This document shows, in pieces, positions 27,261 to 37,053 of a stretch of DNA of 64,000 nucleotides. Made by a program: the position numbers and the translations under genes. The stretch is from assembly GCF_000242615.2 (NCBI RefSeq), contig NZ_KI912268.1:935481-999480 (forward strand), written 5' to 3'. The DNA is from Holophaga foetida DSM 6591. Its GTDB lineage: Bacteria > Acidobacteriota > Holophagae > Holophagales > Holophagaceae. How positions within the stretch are numbered: the stretch's first letter is position 1; every line of letters begins with the position of its first letter. The notes below the pieces were generated by a model. The model was not told where the DNA came from and ran no database searches. It saw only the letters and a list, made by a program, of their open reading frames with translations.

Positions 27261-29056
27261 TCGGTCTTCCTCCGGATGCCCAGATCCAGGATGCTCCGTT
27301 CCCCGACGATGACCACGGATTCCCGGGCCCGGGTGAGGGCGGTGTAGAGGATCTCCCGGGTGAGCAGGGGCAGATCCCGGTCCGGCAGCACCAGGGCCAC
27401 CCGCTGGTATTCCGAGCCCTGGGACTTGTGGACCGTCATGGCGTAGCAGAGCTCCAGATCGTCCCGGATGGCCGCCAGGGGGAAGCTGACGAAGCCCTGG
27501 CCCCGGGGGAAGAAGACCTCTGGGCGCCGCTGCCCCTCCCGCTCCACCAGGAGCACCACCCCCTGGTCGCCATTGAAGAGGCCCCGGCGGTAGTCGTTGC
27601 GCAGCACCATCACCGGCTCCCCCAGGAGGATGCCCAGCTCGTGCTCCAGGTGCCCTCGGGAGCGCTCCAGGGCCCGCCCGTGGAAGAAGGCATTCAGGCG
27701 CTCCACGGTCTCATTGAGGGGTGCCAGGACCCGGCTCCGGTCGTAGTGCTCCACCATCCGGCGGATGCGGGGCGCTTCGTGGTTCCAGTCCTGTCCGGCC
27801 TTCAGGGGCAGGTAGAGGCTCTCCCCCAGGCCCTGGATCCAGCGACGGTCCCAGTCCTGCAGGAAGCCCTCCAGGGCCTCGGGCCCCAGCAGCTCCACCC
27901 CGGAGCGGGAGAGTTCGCTGACGCTCTGCCGCAGGGCCAGCGCCGCCTCCCCCTGCCCCAGGCACTCCGGCTCCCCGGCGTTGATGGCCTGGGCCACCAG
28001 GAGGACGTGGCGTCCCCCGGAAGCCGGGTTGTCCATGCGGTAGCTGTGGCTCAGGCGGCGGGTCAGCGCCGGGCGGGCCTCCGCCAGATCCCGGAAGGCC
28101 CGTCCCGCCTCCACCGAGGGCAGCTGATCCGCATCCCCCAGCAGCACCAGCCGGGTCCCGGAAGGCACAGCCTTGAGGAGGGCCTCCATCAGCTCCAGGC
28201 CAATCATTGATGATTCATCAACAATCAATACCCTCCCCGACAGGGGATTGCCCTCGTGATGCCGGAAGCCGTTCAGCCCGGGATGCCAGCCCAGGAGGCG
28301 ATGGAGGGTGCGGGGCTCGGCGGCCTCCAGAAGGGCCTGATCGACGGCATCCAGGGCGCCCAGGCGGTTCAGCTGCTCCCGGATGGCCTGGCCCATGCGC
28401 TGGGCGGCCTTGCCCGTGGGGGCCGCCAGGAGGATCTCCTCCGGCGAGAGGCCACTGCGCACCAGAGCCCGCAACATGGCCACCACGATGGAGGTCTTGC
28501 CGGTGCCGGGTCCGCCAGTCACCAGGGTCAGGGGGGCACGGACCGCCGCCTCCACGGCCTCCTGCTGCTCCGCCGAAAGCGCCACGGGCTGCTGGAAGAG
28601 CCCCGGGTCCACCGCCACCTCGAAACCCGCCAGGGCTTCCCGCCGGATCACGGACTGCGCCACGCCCTCCTCGGCCCGGAAGAAGCGCCCGCTGTAGAGC
28701 CCGCCTTCGCCCATCACCAGGGGACGCCCCGGCCCCAGGAGGAGCTGGAGTTCCTCCCGCGCCAAGAGGCCGCGCCAGTCCCGTGGGGACTCCCCGAAGG
28801 CCGACAGAGGAGCGGGATCCTCCAGGGAGAGCAGGACGTGGCCCTGGGCCTGGTTCACCTGCAGCAGCAGGAGCAGGAGGGCCAGCTCCCGGCGGGTTTC
28901 AGGGTCAAGACCGGGCACCAGCCCCGCCAGCTCGCAGGCCAGGGCCAGGAAGCCTTCAGGCAGGGCCAGGGATTGAAGGGTGCCCTGCCAGCGCTCCAGC
29001 TGGGCATCGGGCCCCCCGAGCACACCGGCCAGAGGGGGCAGTAGACACTCAGGCAT
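27200..29056 (-). CDS. recD: Exodeoxyribonuclease V alpha subunit RecD
   Basis: A 618-residue superfamily 1 helicase subunit. Walker A is GGPGTGKTS, motif II is LIVDESSMIG, followed by VLLGDADQLPSVEAG, and the C-terminal TVHKSQGSEYQRVALVLP is motif V/VI-like. RecD is the 5'-3' motor of RecBCD. The ATG overlaps the recB stop by 8 bases. The last 16 residues (GLGGLLAGPEKQNQLG) are encoded by the dispersed inverted repeat, and the TAA stop falls within the IS target duplication. The catalytic core looks intact. Confidence 0.94.
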   Translation of the reverse strand: MPECLLPPLAGVLGGPDAQLERWQGTLQSLALPEGFLALACELAGLVPGLDPETRRELALLLLLLQVNQAQGHVLLSLEDPAPLSAFGESPRDWRGLLAREELQLLLGPGRPLVMGEGGLYSGRFFRAEEGVAQSVIRREALAGFEVAVDPGLFQQPVALSAEQQEAVEAAVRAPLTLVTGGPGTGKTSIVVAMLRALVRSGLSPEEILLAAPTGKAAQRMGQAIREQLNRLGALDAVDQALLEAAEPRTLHRLLGWHPGLNGFRHHEGNPLSGRVLIVDESSMIGLELMEALLKAVPSGTRLVLLGDADQLPSVEAGRAFRDLAEARPALTRRLSHSYRMDNPASGGRHVLLVAQAINAGEPECLGQGEAALALRQSVSELSRSGVELLGPEALEGFLQDWDRRWIQGLGESLYLPLKAGQDWNHEAPRIRRMVEHYDRSRVLAPLNETVERLNAFFHGRALERSRGHLEHELGILLGEPVMVLRNDYRRGLFNGDQGVVLLVEREGQRRPEVFFPRGQGFVSFPLAAIRDDLELCYAMTVHKSQGSEYQRVALVLPDRDLPLLTREILYTALTRARESVVIVGERSILDLGIRRKTERASGLGGLLAGPEKQNQLG

Positions 29057-32000
29057 GGGCCACCTCCGCGTGCAGGGCCGAGAGCTCCTCGCGCCAGGCC
29101 TGGACCTGGGCCCAGGAGGGCCGATGGGACCAGACCCCGGGCCCCCGGAGGAAGACATAATGGACGGCCCCGAAGCGGGCCTCGAAATCGGCCTCGTCCT
29201 CGATGCCGAAATAGGCCAGCAGGACGTAGAGGTAGAGCTTCACCTGGAGCAGATAGTCCTCCGCCACGCAGGCCGCCAGGGTTTCGGGGCCGTAGTCCGG
29301 GAGGGCATTGGTCTTCCAGTCCAGGAGGTGGATGCGCCCCGCCCGCTCGAAGATCAGATCCATGGCTCCGGTGAGGAGGTCCTCCGAATCCAGGAAGCGG
29401 CTCAGGAAGCCCAGTTCCCGCAGGGCATGGTCGTGCTCCGCGAGCGGCGCGCCCTCCAGATCCAGGCACAGGCCGCCGTGGATCATGCGGGCCGCCGCCT
29501 CGGCGTGGTACAGGTCCATGCCGTGACGGGCCAGGGCCCGCTCGACCCAGGGCCGTCGCCCGGGCCACCAGTCCTCGAAGGGAACCCCTTCGGCGCTCTT
29601 CAGGTCCACGTCCTCCATCAGCTCGTGGATGAGCTGACCGGTCCGGGCCCCCTTGGGGAGTGCCCCTGGGGGCAGGCTCACCGTGGGCCGCTCCCGCTCC
29701 CCGTCCAGGGAGAGCCCCTCCTCGCCCCGTCCGTGGCTCAGGGCCGTGAAGGAGGTGGTGAAGGCCGGGCGGGCGGCGATGCGCAAGGCCTCGTAATCCA
29801 GGGATTCCATCGGCTCCGGGCGGGGCACCTCGAAGTCCCCCAGGTCCAGGGACGGCAGTTCGTCGGCGGTCTCCAGGCGCTCCCCCGTGACCTCCACCAC
29901 CTCGAACTCCGGGCGCAGATCGCTCTCCAGGACCTGGCGCAGACGGGGATTCAGGACCCCGTAGTTGCCCTTGGGATGATCGGGGCCGCCCTCCTTGGTC
30001 TTCTTGTCCACCACAAAGCAGGGCAGCAGCAGGTGGGCCTTGGCCCGGGTGAGGGCCACGTAGAGCAGGCGCCGGGACTCCTCCAGGGCCTCCTCTTCCA
30101 CCCGGGCCTTGATCTCCGCCGGGGGCTTGCCCAGGTAGAGGCAGCGGGCCAGGCCTTCATGGTAGCGGTGGAGGTTGCCGCCCCCGGACTGGGTGAAGCC
30201 GAAGAGGGCCACCACCGGGGCCTCCAGGCCCTTGCTCTTGTGCATGGTGAGGATCTGGACAGCCCGCTTCTCTCCTTCGAGGCGCTGGGTGTCGCCGTCC
30301 TCCCCGGTGGGCTTCTCATCACCCGCCTGCCAGCGCCGGAAGAGGCGGATCAGGTCCTCCAGATCCGGGGAACCCTCCCGGGCGGCCCGGGTCAGGAGTT
30401 CCGCCAGGTGCTGATGGTTGGTAAGGGCGCGCTCGCTGGCGGTCTGGAGGCGCAGACGCCGCAGAAGGCCGCTCTCCTGGAGGATGGCCTCGAAGAGGCG
30501 GACGAAGTGGCGCTGGCGGGCCAATCGCTGCCAGTCCAGGAGCCGCAGGATGGCGGGGTGGTCCTCCGCCATGCCCGGCAGGGCATCCAGGTCCTCCAGG
30601 CCGTAGCCGAAGAAGGGGGTCAGGAGCGCCCGGGCCAGGCAACTGCGGTCCCGGGGCTCCAGGATGGCCCGGAGGAGGTCCAGGAGATCCTCGGCCTCCT
30701 GGCTCTCGAAGAGGGCGTCCTGCTTGAAGAAGGCGTAGGGGATGCCCGCGGACGCCAGGGCCTCCGCCACCAGGCGTCCCTCGCTGGCCTTGCCCACCAG
30801 CACCTGGACATCGCCGTAGTGCAGCTCCCGCAGCTCGGTCTCACCGAAGCGCAGGCCCCGGGTCTCGATGAGGTCCCGGATCTCCCGGGCCAGGTGGCGG
30901 GCGATGCGCCGCCAGAGCCGCTTGCCGCCGTCCAGCCGCTCGAGCCTGAGGAGGCGCACCGGGGGCACCGCCTCCCCGGAGCGGGTCTCCAGGCGCAGCC
31001 CGCCCTTGCCGCAGCGCACCTGCCGATCCTCCGGATAGAGGCCGGGATCGGCGAAGAAGCCCCTGAGGATGTGGTTGTAGGCGTCGATAACACCGGGCGT
31101 CGAGCGGAAGTTATCCCGTAGCTCCAGGGCCTCGGCCCCCTCCGTCAGCTCGGCCTTGGCGGCCTCGTAGGTGGCCAGATCCCCTCCCCGGAAGCCGTAG
31201 ATGGCCTGCTTGGGGTCGCCGATGACGTAGAGGCGGCTGGGGGCGGCCCCGAAGAGGGTGCGGAAGATCTCCCACTGGACCTGGTCCGTGTCCTGGAACT
31301 CGTCGATGAGGGCCACCTTGTAGCGTTCCCGCAGCCGCGCCGCCAGGGCCGGGCCGTTGGGACCCCGGAGGGCCTCCCGCACCAGGAGCACCGTATCGTC
31401 ATGATCGTAGAGCCCCTCTTCGGCCTTGAGGGCCTGGACCCGGGCCCGGAGGGGTCCCAGGAGACGGTGGGCCAGGAGGGCTTCGGGCTGGCTGGCGCCC
31501 CGGAGGGACGCCAGCCAATAACCCAGGGCCTGGCAGGTCTCGCCATCCACCGTCAGGCAATCCTCCATCAGATCATCCAGCTTTTCCCGGACATGGCCTC
31601 CCCAGTAATCCCAGGGCGAAGGATCAGAGCCCACCAGGGCGCTCAGGGCCTGCCAACGCCGCTCGTCCTTGTTCCGGGTGACCGTCTTGACCCCGGCGGC
31701 GACCATTTCATCGGAGAAGACACCCCAGGCCGGATCGAAATCCCGGAGCAGGGCCCCGGGATCGACCTCGGGACCCGGCACCAGCCGACCCCGCTCCTGG
31801 TAGACGCTCCACAGGAGCTTCTCGATCTTCTCGAAGCTCCAGCCGTGGCAGAGGGCTTCCTCCAGGAAGGCCGCGTGCTCGTTCTGGCGCACCAGCTCCC
31901 GCCAGGCCTGGCCCAGGATGGCGCGGCCATCCGTCAGCTCCCGCCGCAGGAGGCTCCCGTCCTCGAAGGCGCTCTCCTGGAGCACCCGGCGGCAGAAGCC

Positions 32001-32375
32001 GTGGATGGTGGCGATGGTGGCCCGGTCGAAGGCCCGCAGCGCCTGGCTGAGCGCCTTGGCCTGCCCGGGGCCGATCTCCCAGCAGGGCTCCGGGGCCTCT
32101 CCAGCCTCCAGCTCCGCCAGGGTCTCCAGCATGGCCCGCACCCGCGCCTTGAGCTCCAGGGTGGCCTTGTCCGTGAAGGTCACCACCAGGATCTGCTCCA
32201 GGGGGATGCCCTGGAGCAGGAAGTCCACCACCATGCGCTCCAGGGTATAGGTCTTGCCGGTGCCCGCACTGGCCTGGATCACGCCCCGGCGCGGGGGCAG
32301 CTCCGCCAGGAGGGCGGGTTTGGGGTAGCGGCAAACTTGATCAGCCGTTGAAGAGGAGGATTGCGTAGGAGTCAT
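29049..32375 (-). CDS. recB: Exodeoxyribonuclease V beta subunit RecB
   Basis: A 1108-residue helicase-nuclease. Walker A is IQASAGTGKT near residue 35, motif II region is VALIDEFQDTD, GDPKQAIYGFRGGD is motif III, and LTMHKSKGLEAPVV is motif V. The C-terminal RecB-nuclease domain has TGAMDLIFERAGRIHLLDWKTNA with the catalytic Asp and Lys. It unwinds 3'-5' and degrades DNA ends. It is followed by recD with overlap. recC lies upstream on the same strand but separated by about 1 kb of foreign-looking AT-rich sequence. Length is near the usual 1100-1200. Confidence 0.95.
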   Translation of the reverse strand: MTPTQSSSSTADQVCRYPKPALLAELPPRRGVIQASAGTGKTYTLERMVVDFLLQGIPLEQILVVTFTDKATLELKARVRAMLETLAELEAGEAPEPCWEIGPGQAKALSQALRAFDRATIATIHGFCRRVLQESAFEDGSLLRRELTDGRAILGQAWRELVRQNEHAAFLEEALCHGWSFEKIEKLLWSVYQERGRLVPGPEVDPGALLRDFDPAWGVFSDEMVAAGVKTVTRNKDERRWQALSALVGSDPSPWDYWGGHVREKLDDLMEDCLTVDGETCQALGYWLASLRGASQPEALLAHRLLGPLRARVQALKAEEGLYDHDDTVLLVREALRGPNGPALAARLRERYKVALIDEFQDTDQVQWEIFRTLFGAAPSRLYVIGDPKQAIYGFRGGDLATYEAAKAELTEGAEALELRDNFRSTPGVIDAYNHILRGFFADPGLYPEDRQVRCGKGGLRLETRSGEAVPPVRLLRLERLDGGKRLWRRIARHLAREIRDLIETRGLRFGETELRELHYGDVQVLVGKASEGRLVAEALASAGIPYAFFKQDALFESQEAEDLLDLLRAILEPRDRSCLARALLTPFFGYGLEDLDALPGMAEDHPAILRLLDWQRLARQRHFVRLFEAILQESGLLRRLRLQTASERALTNHQHLAELLTRAAREGSPDLEDLIRLFRRWQAGDEKPTGEDGDTQRLEGEKRAVQILTMHKSKGLEAPVVALFGFTQSGGGNLHRYHEGLARCLYLGKPPAEIKARVEEEALEESRRLLYVALTRAKAHLLLPCFVVDKKTKEGGPDHPKGNYGVLNPRLRQVLESDLRPEFEVVEVTGERLETADELPSLDLGDFEVPRPEPMESLDYEALRIAARPAFTTSFTALSHGRGEEGLSLDGERERPTVSLPPGALPKGARTGQLIHELMEDVDLKSAEGVPFEDWWPGRRPWVERALARHGMDLYHAEAAARMIHGGLCLDLEGAPLAEHDHALRELGFLSRFLDSEDLLTGAMDLIFERAGRIHLLDWKTNALPDYGPETLAACVAEDYLLQVKLYLYVLLAYFGIEDEADFEARFGAVHYVFLRGPGVWSHRPSWAQVQAWREELSALHAEVAHA

Positions 32376-32762
32376 GCGGCAAGGACCTGGAAGGGGATCA
32401 TGGCTGGGGGGCCATGAATCGGGCTTTCTCCTGGGAGAAAAGCAAAAGCTGTTTCAGTCAATGTTGACCACAACTCCAATCCTTGTGTTCAGGCAATGTC
32501 CGGCTAGAAAATAAAAATATTCCCATCACATCAACCATCAAGGGTGAAAGTTATCACCTGAAAGAGAAACGCCGAGCTGGCGGTGCTACGCCCTGAAAGG
32601 GTCGGTTGACGACCGCGCCCGGTGGGGCGCTCTCCACTTCGGCCTATGGCCTTCGCTGTGGACACCCTACAGGTTCACACGCCAAGGGGGTCAACTTTCG
32701 TGTTGCTTGACAAGGGTTTCGCAGGGGCAAATCATTTGTAAAACCAAGATAAAAGTATTACA
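32376..32762. other. Possible mobile-element remnant upstream of recB
   Basis: No gene. The 32480-32560 part is AT-rich. The 32590-32700 part is a low-complexity GC-rich stretch (GGGCGCTCTCCACTTCGGCC, then GGGGGTCAACTTTCG) that resembles the non-coding ends of some insertion sequences. I cannot identify terminal repeats, so remnant status is a guess. A 66-residue plus-strand frame at 32707-32907 overlaps the better-supported minus-strand gene and was not accepted. Confidence 0.3.
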
Positions 32763-33095
32763 CTACACGCTCTGTTTTCTATTATTTATCATCTTATTCG
32801 CAAACTGGTATAATGCAAATACAAACCAATCAATGGCAACAGGCAAGATGACAATGAATAGTAATAAGAAAGAAAAATTCAAAAACCTCTCGCTAGCCTT
32901 TATGTGAATATGACAATATTTCTGAATATGCTCTAAAATAATTGCCCACGGAGCACCGACAAACAATGCGATACCTATAAATATTTCATTAAAAAAGTAC
33001 CCAATAATATAACTAGCGAAAACAATAATCCATCTAGCTACCAGCAGGACTATCATTAAGTGTTCTCCGTCCGAGACTGGTCTGATAATGCGCAT
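32763..33095 (-). CDS. Small membrane protein in AT-rich island
   Basis: A 110-residue protein with three predicted helices (LMIVLLVARWIIVFASYIIG, FIGIALFVGAPWAIILEHI and LLLFIVILPVAIDWFVFALY). The start at 33095 is chosen because AAGGA lies 6 bases upstream. Codon use is strongly AT-biased, unlike all neighbours, which points to recent transfer. No family is recognised. The gene splits recC from recB and is on the same strand, so it might be co-transcribed with them. It could be an immunity or accessory protein carried by a mobile element, but there is no direct evidence. Confidence 0.6.
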   Translation of the reverse strand: MRIIRPVSDGEHLMIVLLVARWIIVFASYIIGYFFNEIFIGIALFVGAPWAIILEHIQKYCHIHIKASERFLNFSFLLLFIVILPVAIDWFVFALYQFANKMINNRKQSV

Positions 33096-33159
33096 AATTA
33101 ATCCTTTGCTGCTATTTATTATCCCTAATACTGTCAATATTGTTCATTACGTTTTCAAC

Positions 33160-33400
33160 CACAGATGTGGGGATGGACACAGATCAGAGAAGTCTACCTG
33201 GGCGCCTGGGGCTGGTTCAGCAAGGGAGAGGGGGTGTTCACACCCCGCCAAGCGGGGGTGCCGAATCAGGAAAAGCATGTTGGCCGGGGATGAACAGGAT
33301 GCACGGGGATAAAAGAGGGTGCGGCAATTTCCCAGGAGGGATGCCTTCATCCCCGTCCATCCCCGTTCATCCCCGGCCCCTACTCTTTTTTCCCCGGCGT
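33160..33400. repeat. GGATGAA-class inverted repeat upstream-side of recC end
   Basis: GGCCGGGGATGAACAGGATG (from 33281) is mirrored by CATCCCCGTTCATCCCCGGC (33360-33379), forming a long stem with a loop of about 50 bases. A further GGGGATGGACACAG copy lies at 33171. It fills the space between the AT-rich island and the recC 3' end. Confidence 0.7.
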
Positions 33401-33430
33401 TCCTTGGATGAGATTCGGCCTGATGCCCGT

Positions 33431-36400
33431 TCACAGCCCTTCCCCCCACGAATTGCTCCATTCCAGAAAGTCCCCGTACCGGGCCTGGGCCAGGGCCTTC
33501 CAGTCCGGCTCCACTTCTGCCTCCAGCAGCCCCTTCAGGGGGCCGTAAAGGGAGCTGAAGCTGGCGCGATCGCTGCCCTGCTGCCGTTCGACCCAGTCCT
33601 CCAGATCGCCGCCGTCCTTTGCCGATTCCTCCAGGACGCCCTCGATGGGCATGAGGGTCCAGCGGGGCTCCAGGAGGGCCTCCCGCACCCACTCACCCAG
33701 GCAATCCCGGGCCGCAGCCTGATCCACCTCGGGGAGATCCGCGTGCCAGGCCTGGGCCGCGTCATCGCAGCAGGACAGGATCCGGGCCCGATGAGGGCCG
33801 CTTTTCAGCCCCGCCGCCGCCAGAAGGAGCTGATCGAACCAGGCCCGCAGCATCTCCCGGCGGTCCTTGACCTCGGGGCCCTTCTTCCCCGGAGCCTTCC
33901 GCTCCGAGAGCAGGAGGCTTCCCTCAGCCCACTGGGGCTCGGTCTGCCCCTCCAGCACCAGGGTCACGGTGCGACCTCCCAGCTCCAGGGGCCAGGAGAT
34001 GGCGGGGTGGGCCTCGGCGGCCAGGGTGCCCCGGGAGCGGTCCGAACCGAAGCGATGGACCACCGCTTCAGTTCCGGGCGTCAGCAGGGAGCGCCAGCCC
34101 TCGATCAGGGTCAAGGCCTTGCGGCGATCCCCCTCCCCCAGGAAGCCCGCCGGGGCCTTCACCGCCTCCCGCAGGCCCCAGACCCGCGCTTCGTAGGCCT
34201 CCTCAAGATCGAGCCCGCCCTGGAGGCTCTCCCAGAAAAGCTCCCGCACCAGGCCCCGTTGGGCCAGGAAGTCCGCCTCGAAGGGCTCCTCCGCCAGATC
34301 GGCGGGATCCCCCTCGGCCTCGCCGCGCAGACCCAGGCGAAGCTTGGCGCCGCCCTGGATCTGGCACTCCAGCCACTTCCGCAGATCCCCGGCCCGCAGG
34401 AGGATACGATCGCCGTGGTCCCGCCCCGCGCTTCCCAAGGGGCCGCAGAAGTGGAGGCGCTCCTGCAGGGCCGCCAGAGATGGGCCGGACAGCCCCCAGC
34501 GGCGCGGATCCTCCGGCAGCTCGGGGCGGCCCGCCCGCGCCCGCAAAGCCTGTCCCAGAATCATCGCCTCGGCCTCGGCCCGGCCCTCGGGGGTGTGGAG
34601 GGCCGGATGTTCCGGATCATGGCGGTGGAGCGGGGGATGGACCCAGAGGGCCTTCCAGCCCTCCTCCCCCAGGCTGGGCCGCAGGATGTCCCGCAGGTCC
34701 AGGATCAGGGGGCTGGGCTGAAGCTCCTCGCCCGAGAGGGGATCCCGGCAGGTGTAGCTCAGCACCAGGCGCTCCCGGGCCGAGCCCAGGGTCTCCAGGA
34801 AGAGGTAGCGGTCCTGCTCGCTGCGGCTCACATCCCCTGGGATGCGGCGGAAGCCCTTCAGGTCCAGAGGGTCCTTGATATCGCCGCCCGGAAACACCCC
34901 CTCCCCCATGCCCAGACAGAAGACGGCCTTGAAGGGCACCCCCCGGAGGGCGGCGTGGGAGGCCACCACCACCCCCTTGCCGTAGGGGCCCAGGGCCTCC
35001 TGGGTGAGCCCCTGGAAGGCCTCCTCCGCCAGGGCCAGGGCCTCCCGGCCCCCGATGGCGGGGGCTGCAATGCCCGGGAGTTCCAGGGCCTCCAGGCGTT
35101 CCAGGGCCTTCAACAGTTCCGCCATGGCCCGGTGATCGCTCTCCTCCCCCCGCCCCTCGGGCTGGCCCAGGTAGGCCTGGAGAAGGCTTCGGAAGGCGGC
35201 GCACCAGGCCGCTGGCGTCTGATGCAGCGAGCGCAGGCGCCGCAGGTCCCCCAGGAGGGCCCGGAGGAGGTGGGCCAGATCGGCGGCACCCTCCGGGAGG
35301 GGAGCGGAAGGCAGGCCGTGTTCCCCCAGGGGCAGCGCCCCCTCCCCCAGGAAGGCCCCCAGGGCGGCCCGCTGGAGGCCCCGTTCCCAGGTCCAGAGGC
35401 CCCCCTCCAGGTAGGTGCCCTCGGTTTCACCGGCGTCGAGACGGGCCACGATCCCCGCCCGCTCGCAGAAGTCCGGCAGCTCGTCCAGGGCCAGGTCCGG
35501 CCAGCGACGCCGGAAGGCCGGGTGGCCCAGGGCCCGCAGGATCTCGGCCCGGTTGAGATCGCCAAAGGCCAGGCGCAGGAGGAGCAGCGAGCCCTCCACC
35601 AACTCCTTCACCCGCTGAGGCCCCTCGTCCGCCAGTCGCCAGGGGATCTCGTGGGCCCCGGAAAAGGCCCCCCGCAGGGCATCGAGATAGTCGGCCTTGA
35701 CCCCCTCGGGCAGCACCACCGCTACGTCGGAGAAGCGGATCGCCCCCTCGTGGCGCCTCAGGGTCTCCCAGATCTCGTCGGCCACGGCCTCGGCCTCGCG
35801 GCGGGGGCTGGTGCAGGCCAGGATACGCAGGGTGTCGTCCGCTTCCAGGCGATCCGTGGGCGCCAGGGTCAGGATCTCGTCCTGGAGGGCCTGGAGCAGA
35901 CCACGCCCCTCGGACTCCACGCCCTCCATGTCCAGGTTCCAGTCCACCAGTTCACAGAGCTGGCAGACGTGCTCCCGGCCGGGCTTGCCCCAGCGCTGGA
36001 GCGCCAGCGGGGCGCGGGTGTCCAGGGCCAGGGGGTCCTCCCCCTGCCCTCCCCCCCAGTCCCGGCGGAGTTCGCTCCACTCCTCCTGGCAGGGGTTGTG
36101 GACGTAGAGGTGGACGTTGAAGCCCTCACTGCGCTGCCCCAGGCGATGGAAGGCCCGGTGGTAGGCCAGGGCCATGGGGCCGGGGCCGAAGAGGAAGATC
36201 TCCTCGGGAAAGGCCGCCGCGTCGAAGAGGGGGTCCGCGAAGAACTCCGGGAGGCTGAGCCAGCGCTCCGGCAGCGCAGACAGACGTCCCTTGAGGCCCT
36301 TCCACAGGCTGCGTTGCCAGACCTCCAGCCCCGCAGGCGCCCCCTGGGCGACTTCCAGGCCGTCAGCCCAGCCCTGGACCCAGCCGGGACGGCCCAGGAG

Positions 36401-36808
36401 GTAGGCCTCGAAGAGCCGGGCCATGGCCCCGGAGAACTGGAGGGCCTTGAGGCCCCGGGGCTCGCCCTGGAGGTAGGCCCGGACGGGCCCCAGTTCGGGC
36501 TGGGCCAGGAAGTCCGGATCCTGGAGCAGCCCCAGCAGGAGGCCGTGAAGGGAGGCGCGATCCAGGAGCTTCACCCCTTCCGGGAGGAAGCGCCGCCAAA
36601 AGCCCTCCAGGTAGTTCATCCGCAGGTTGGCCACCACCTTCAGCTCGCTGAGGGCCAGCCCGCTCTCCACGAACTGCCGCACCCCCGGGTTGGGCAGCAC
36701 CAGGTGGGCGGCCTCCCAGGGCCCCCGCCGTGCGCGGAAATCCGCCAGGTCCCCAGCCAGGAGGGAGAGGAGCCGCTCAGTGTGGTTGCTGAAGACGAGG
36801 TGGATCAT
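33431..36808 (-). CDS. recC: Exodeoxyribonuclease V gamma subunit RecC
   Basis: A 1125-residue RecC. The N-terminus MIHLVFSNHTERLLSLLAGD is followed by VLPNPGVRQFVE and NYLEGFWRRFLP, characteristic of RecC. Further blocks are FLFGPGPMALAYHRAFHRLG and VFCLGMGEGVFPGGD, the inactive helicase-like domains used for Chi recognition. It holds RecB and RecD together and scans for Chi. Length is normal. It is the first gene of the rec set on the minus strand; recB begins about 1.06 kb downstream instead of abutting as in most recCBD loci. The Chi sequence of this organism is unknown. Confidence 0.94.
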   Translation of the reverse strand: MIHLVFSNHTERLLSLLAGDLADFRARRGPWEAAHLVLPNPGVRQFVESGLALSELKVVANLRMNYLEGFWRRFLPEGVKLLDRASLHGLLLGLLQDPDFLAQPELGPVRAYLQGEPRGLKALQFSGAMARLFEAYLLGRPGWVQGWADGLEVAQGAPAGLEVWQRSLWKGLKGRLSALPERWLSLPEFFADPLFDAAAFPEEIFLFGPGPMALAYHRAFHRLGQRSEGFNVHLYVHNPCQEEWSELRRDWGGGQGEDPLALDTRAPLALQRWGKPGREHVCQLCELVDWNLDMEGVESEGRGLLQALQDEILTLAPTDRLEADDTLRILACTSPRREAEAVADEIWETLRRHEGAIRFSDVAVVLPEGVKADYLDALRGAFSGAHEIPWRLADEGPQRVKELVEGSLLLLRLAFGDLNRAEILRALGHPAFRRRWPDLALDELPDFCERAGIVARLDAGETEGTYLEGGLWTWERGLQRAALGAFLGEGALPLGEHGLPSAPLPEGAADLAHLLRALLGDLRRLRSLHQTPAAWCAAFRSLLQAYLGQPEGRGEESDHRAMAELLKALERLEALELPGIAAPAIGGREALALAEEAFQGLTQEALGPYGKGVVVASHAALRGVPFKAVFCLGMGEGVFPGGDIKDPLDLKGFRRIPGDVSRSEQDRYLFLETLGSARERLVLSYTCRDPLSGEELQPSPLILDLRDILRPSLGEEGWKALWVHPPLHRHDPEHPALHTPEGRAEAEAMILGQALRARAGRPELPEDPRRWGLSGPSLAALQERLHFCGPLGSAGRDHGDRILLRAGDLRKWLECQIQGGAKLRLGLRGEAEGDPADLAEEPFEADFLAQRGLVRELFWESLQGGLDLEEAYEARVWGLREAVKAPAGFLGEGDRRKALTLIEGWRSLLTPGTEAVVHRFGSDRSRGTLAAEAHPAISWPLELGGRTVTLVLEGQTEPQWAEGSLLLSERKAPGKKGPEVKDRREMLRAWFDQLLLAAAGLKSGPHRARILSCCDDAAQAWHADLPEVDQAAARDCLGEWVREALLEPRWTLMPIEGVLEESAKDGGDLEDWVERQQGSDRASFSSLYGPLKGLLEAEVEPDWKALAQARYGDFLEWSNSWGEGL

Positions 36809-37053
36809 GGCACTCCACTCTTACATGAAGCCCCGTCCCGTGGGAGCCGGAGCGGTGCGAAGTCCCCTATTGTCCGCCGGGACATGCGACAGAAGCTGTC
36901 ATGAATCTGCTCGGGCGGGTAGGCAGATTCGCCGGATTGACGCGTTCAGAAGGTCCAGGGCAATCTGGAAAGGCTTGGCGGGTCCGCAAGTTCTTCCTCT
37001 CCTGTCGATGTACGAGTCTGGGATTCAACTCCGATCATCGGAGTGTGGGGGAG

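Noticed and set aside
28980..31121. A plus-strand frame of about 700 codons antisense to recB
   Set aside because: It is a shadow of recB; composition is biased (Gly, Leu, Gln) and there are no family motifs.
32707..32907. Plus-strand 66-residue frame in the AT-rich island
   Set aside because: It overlaps the better-supported minus-strand membrane protein, and AT-rich sequence gives chance frames.
33140..36904. A plus-strand frame of about 1250 codons antisense to recC
   Set aside because: High GC makes long antisense frames common. The product is a low-complexity Gly/Pro/Gln-rich chain with no motif, whereas the minus-strand product is clearly RecC.
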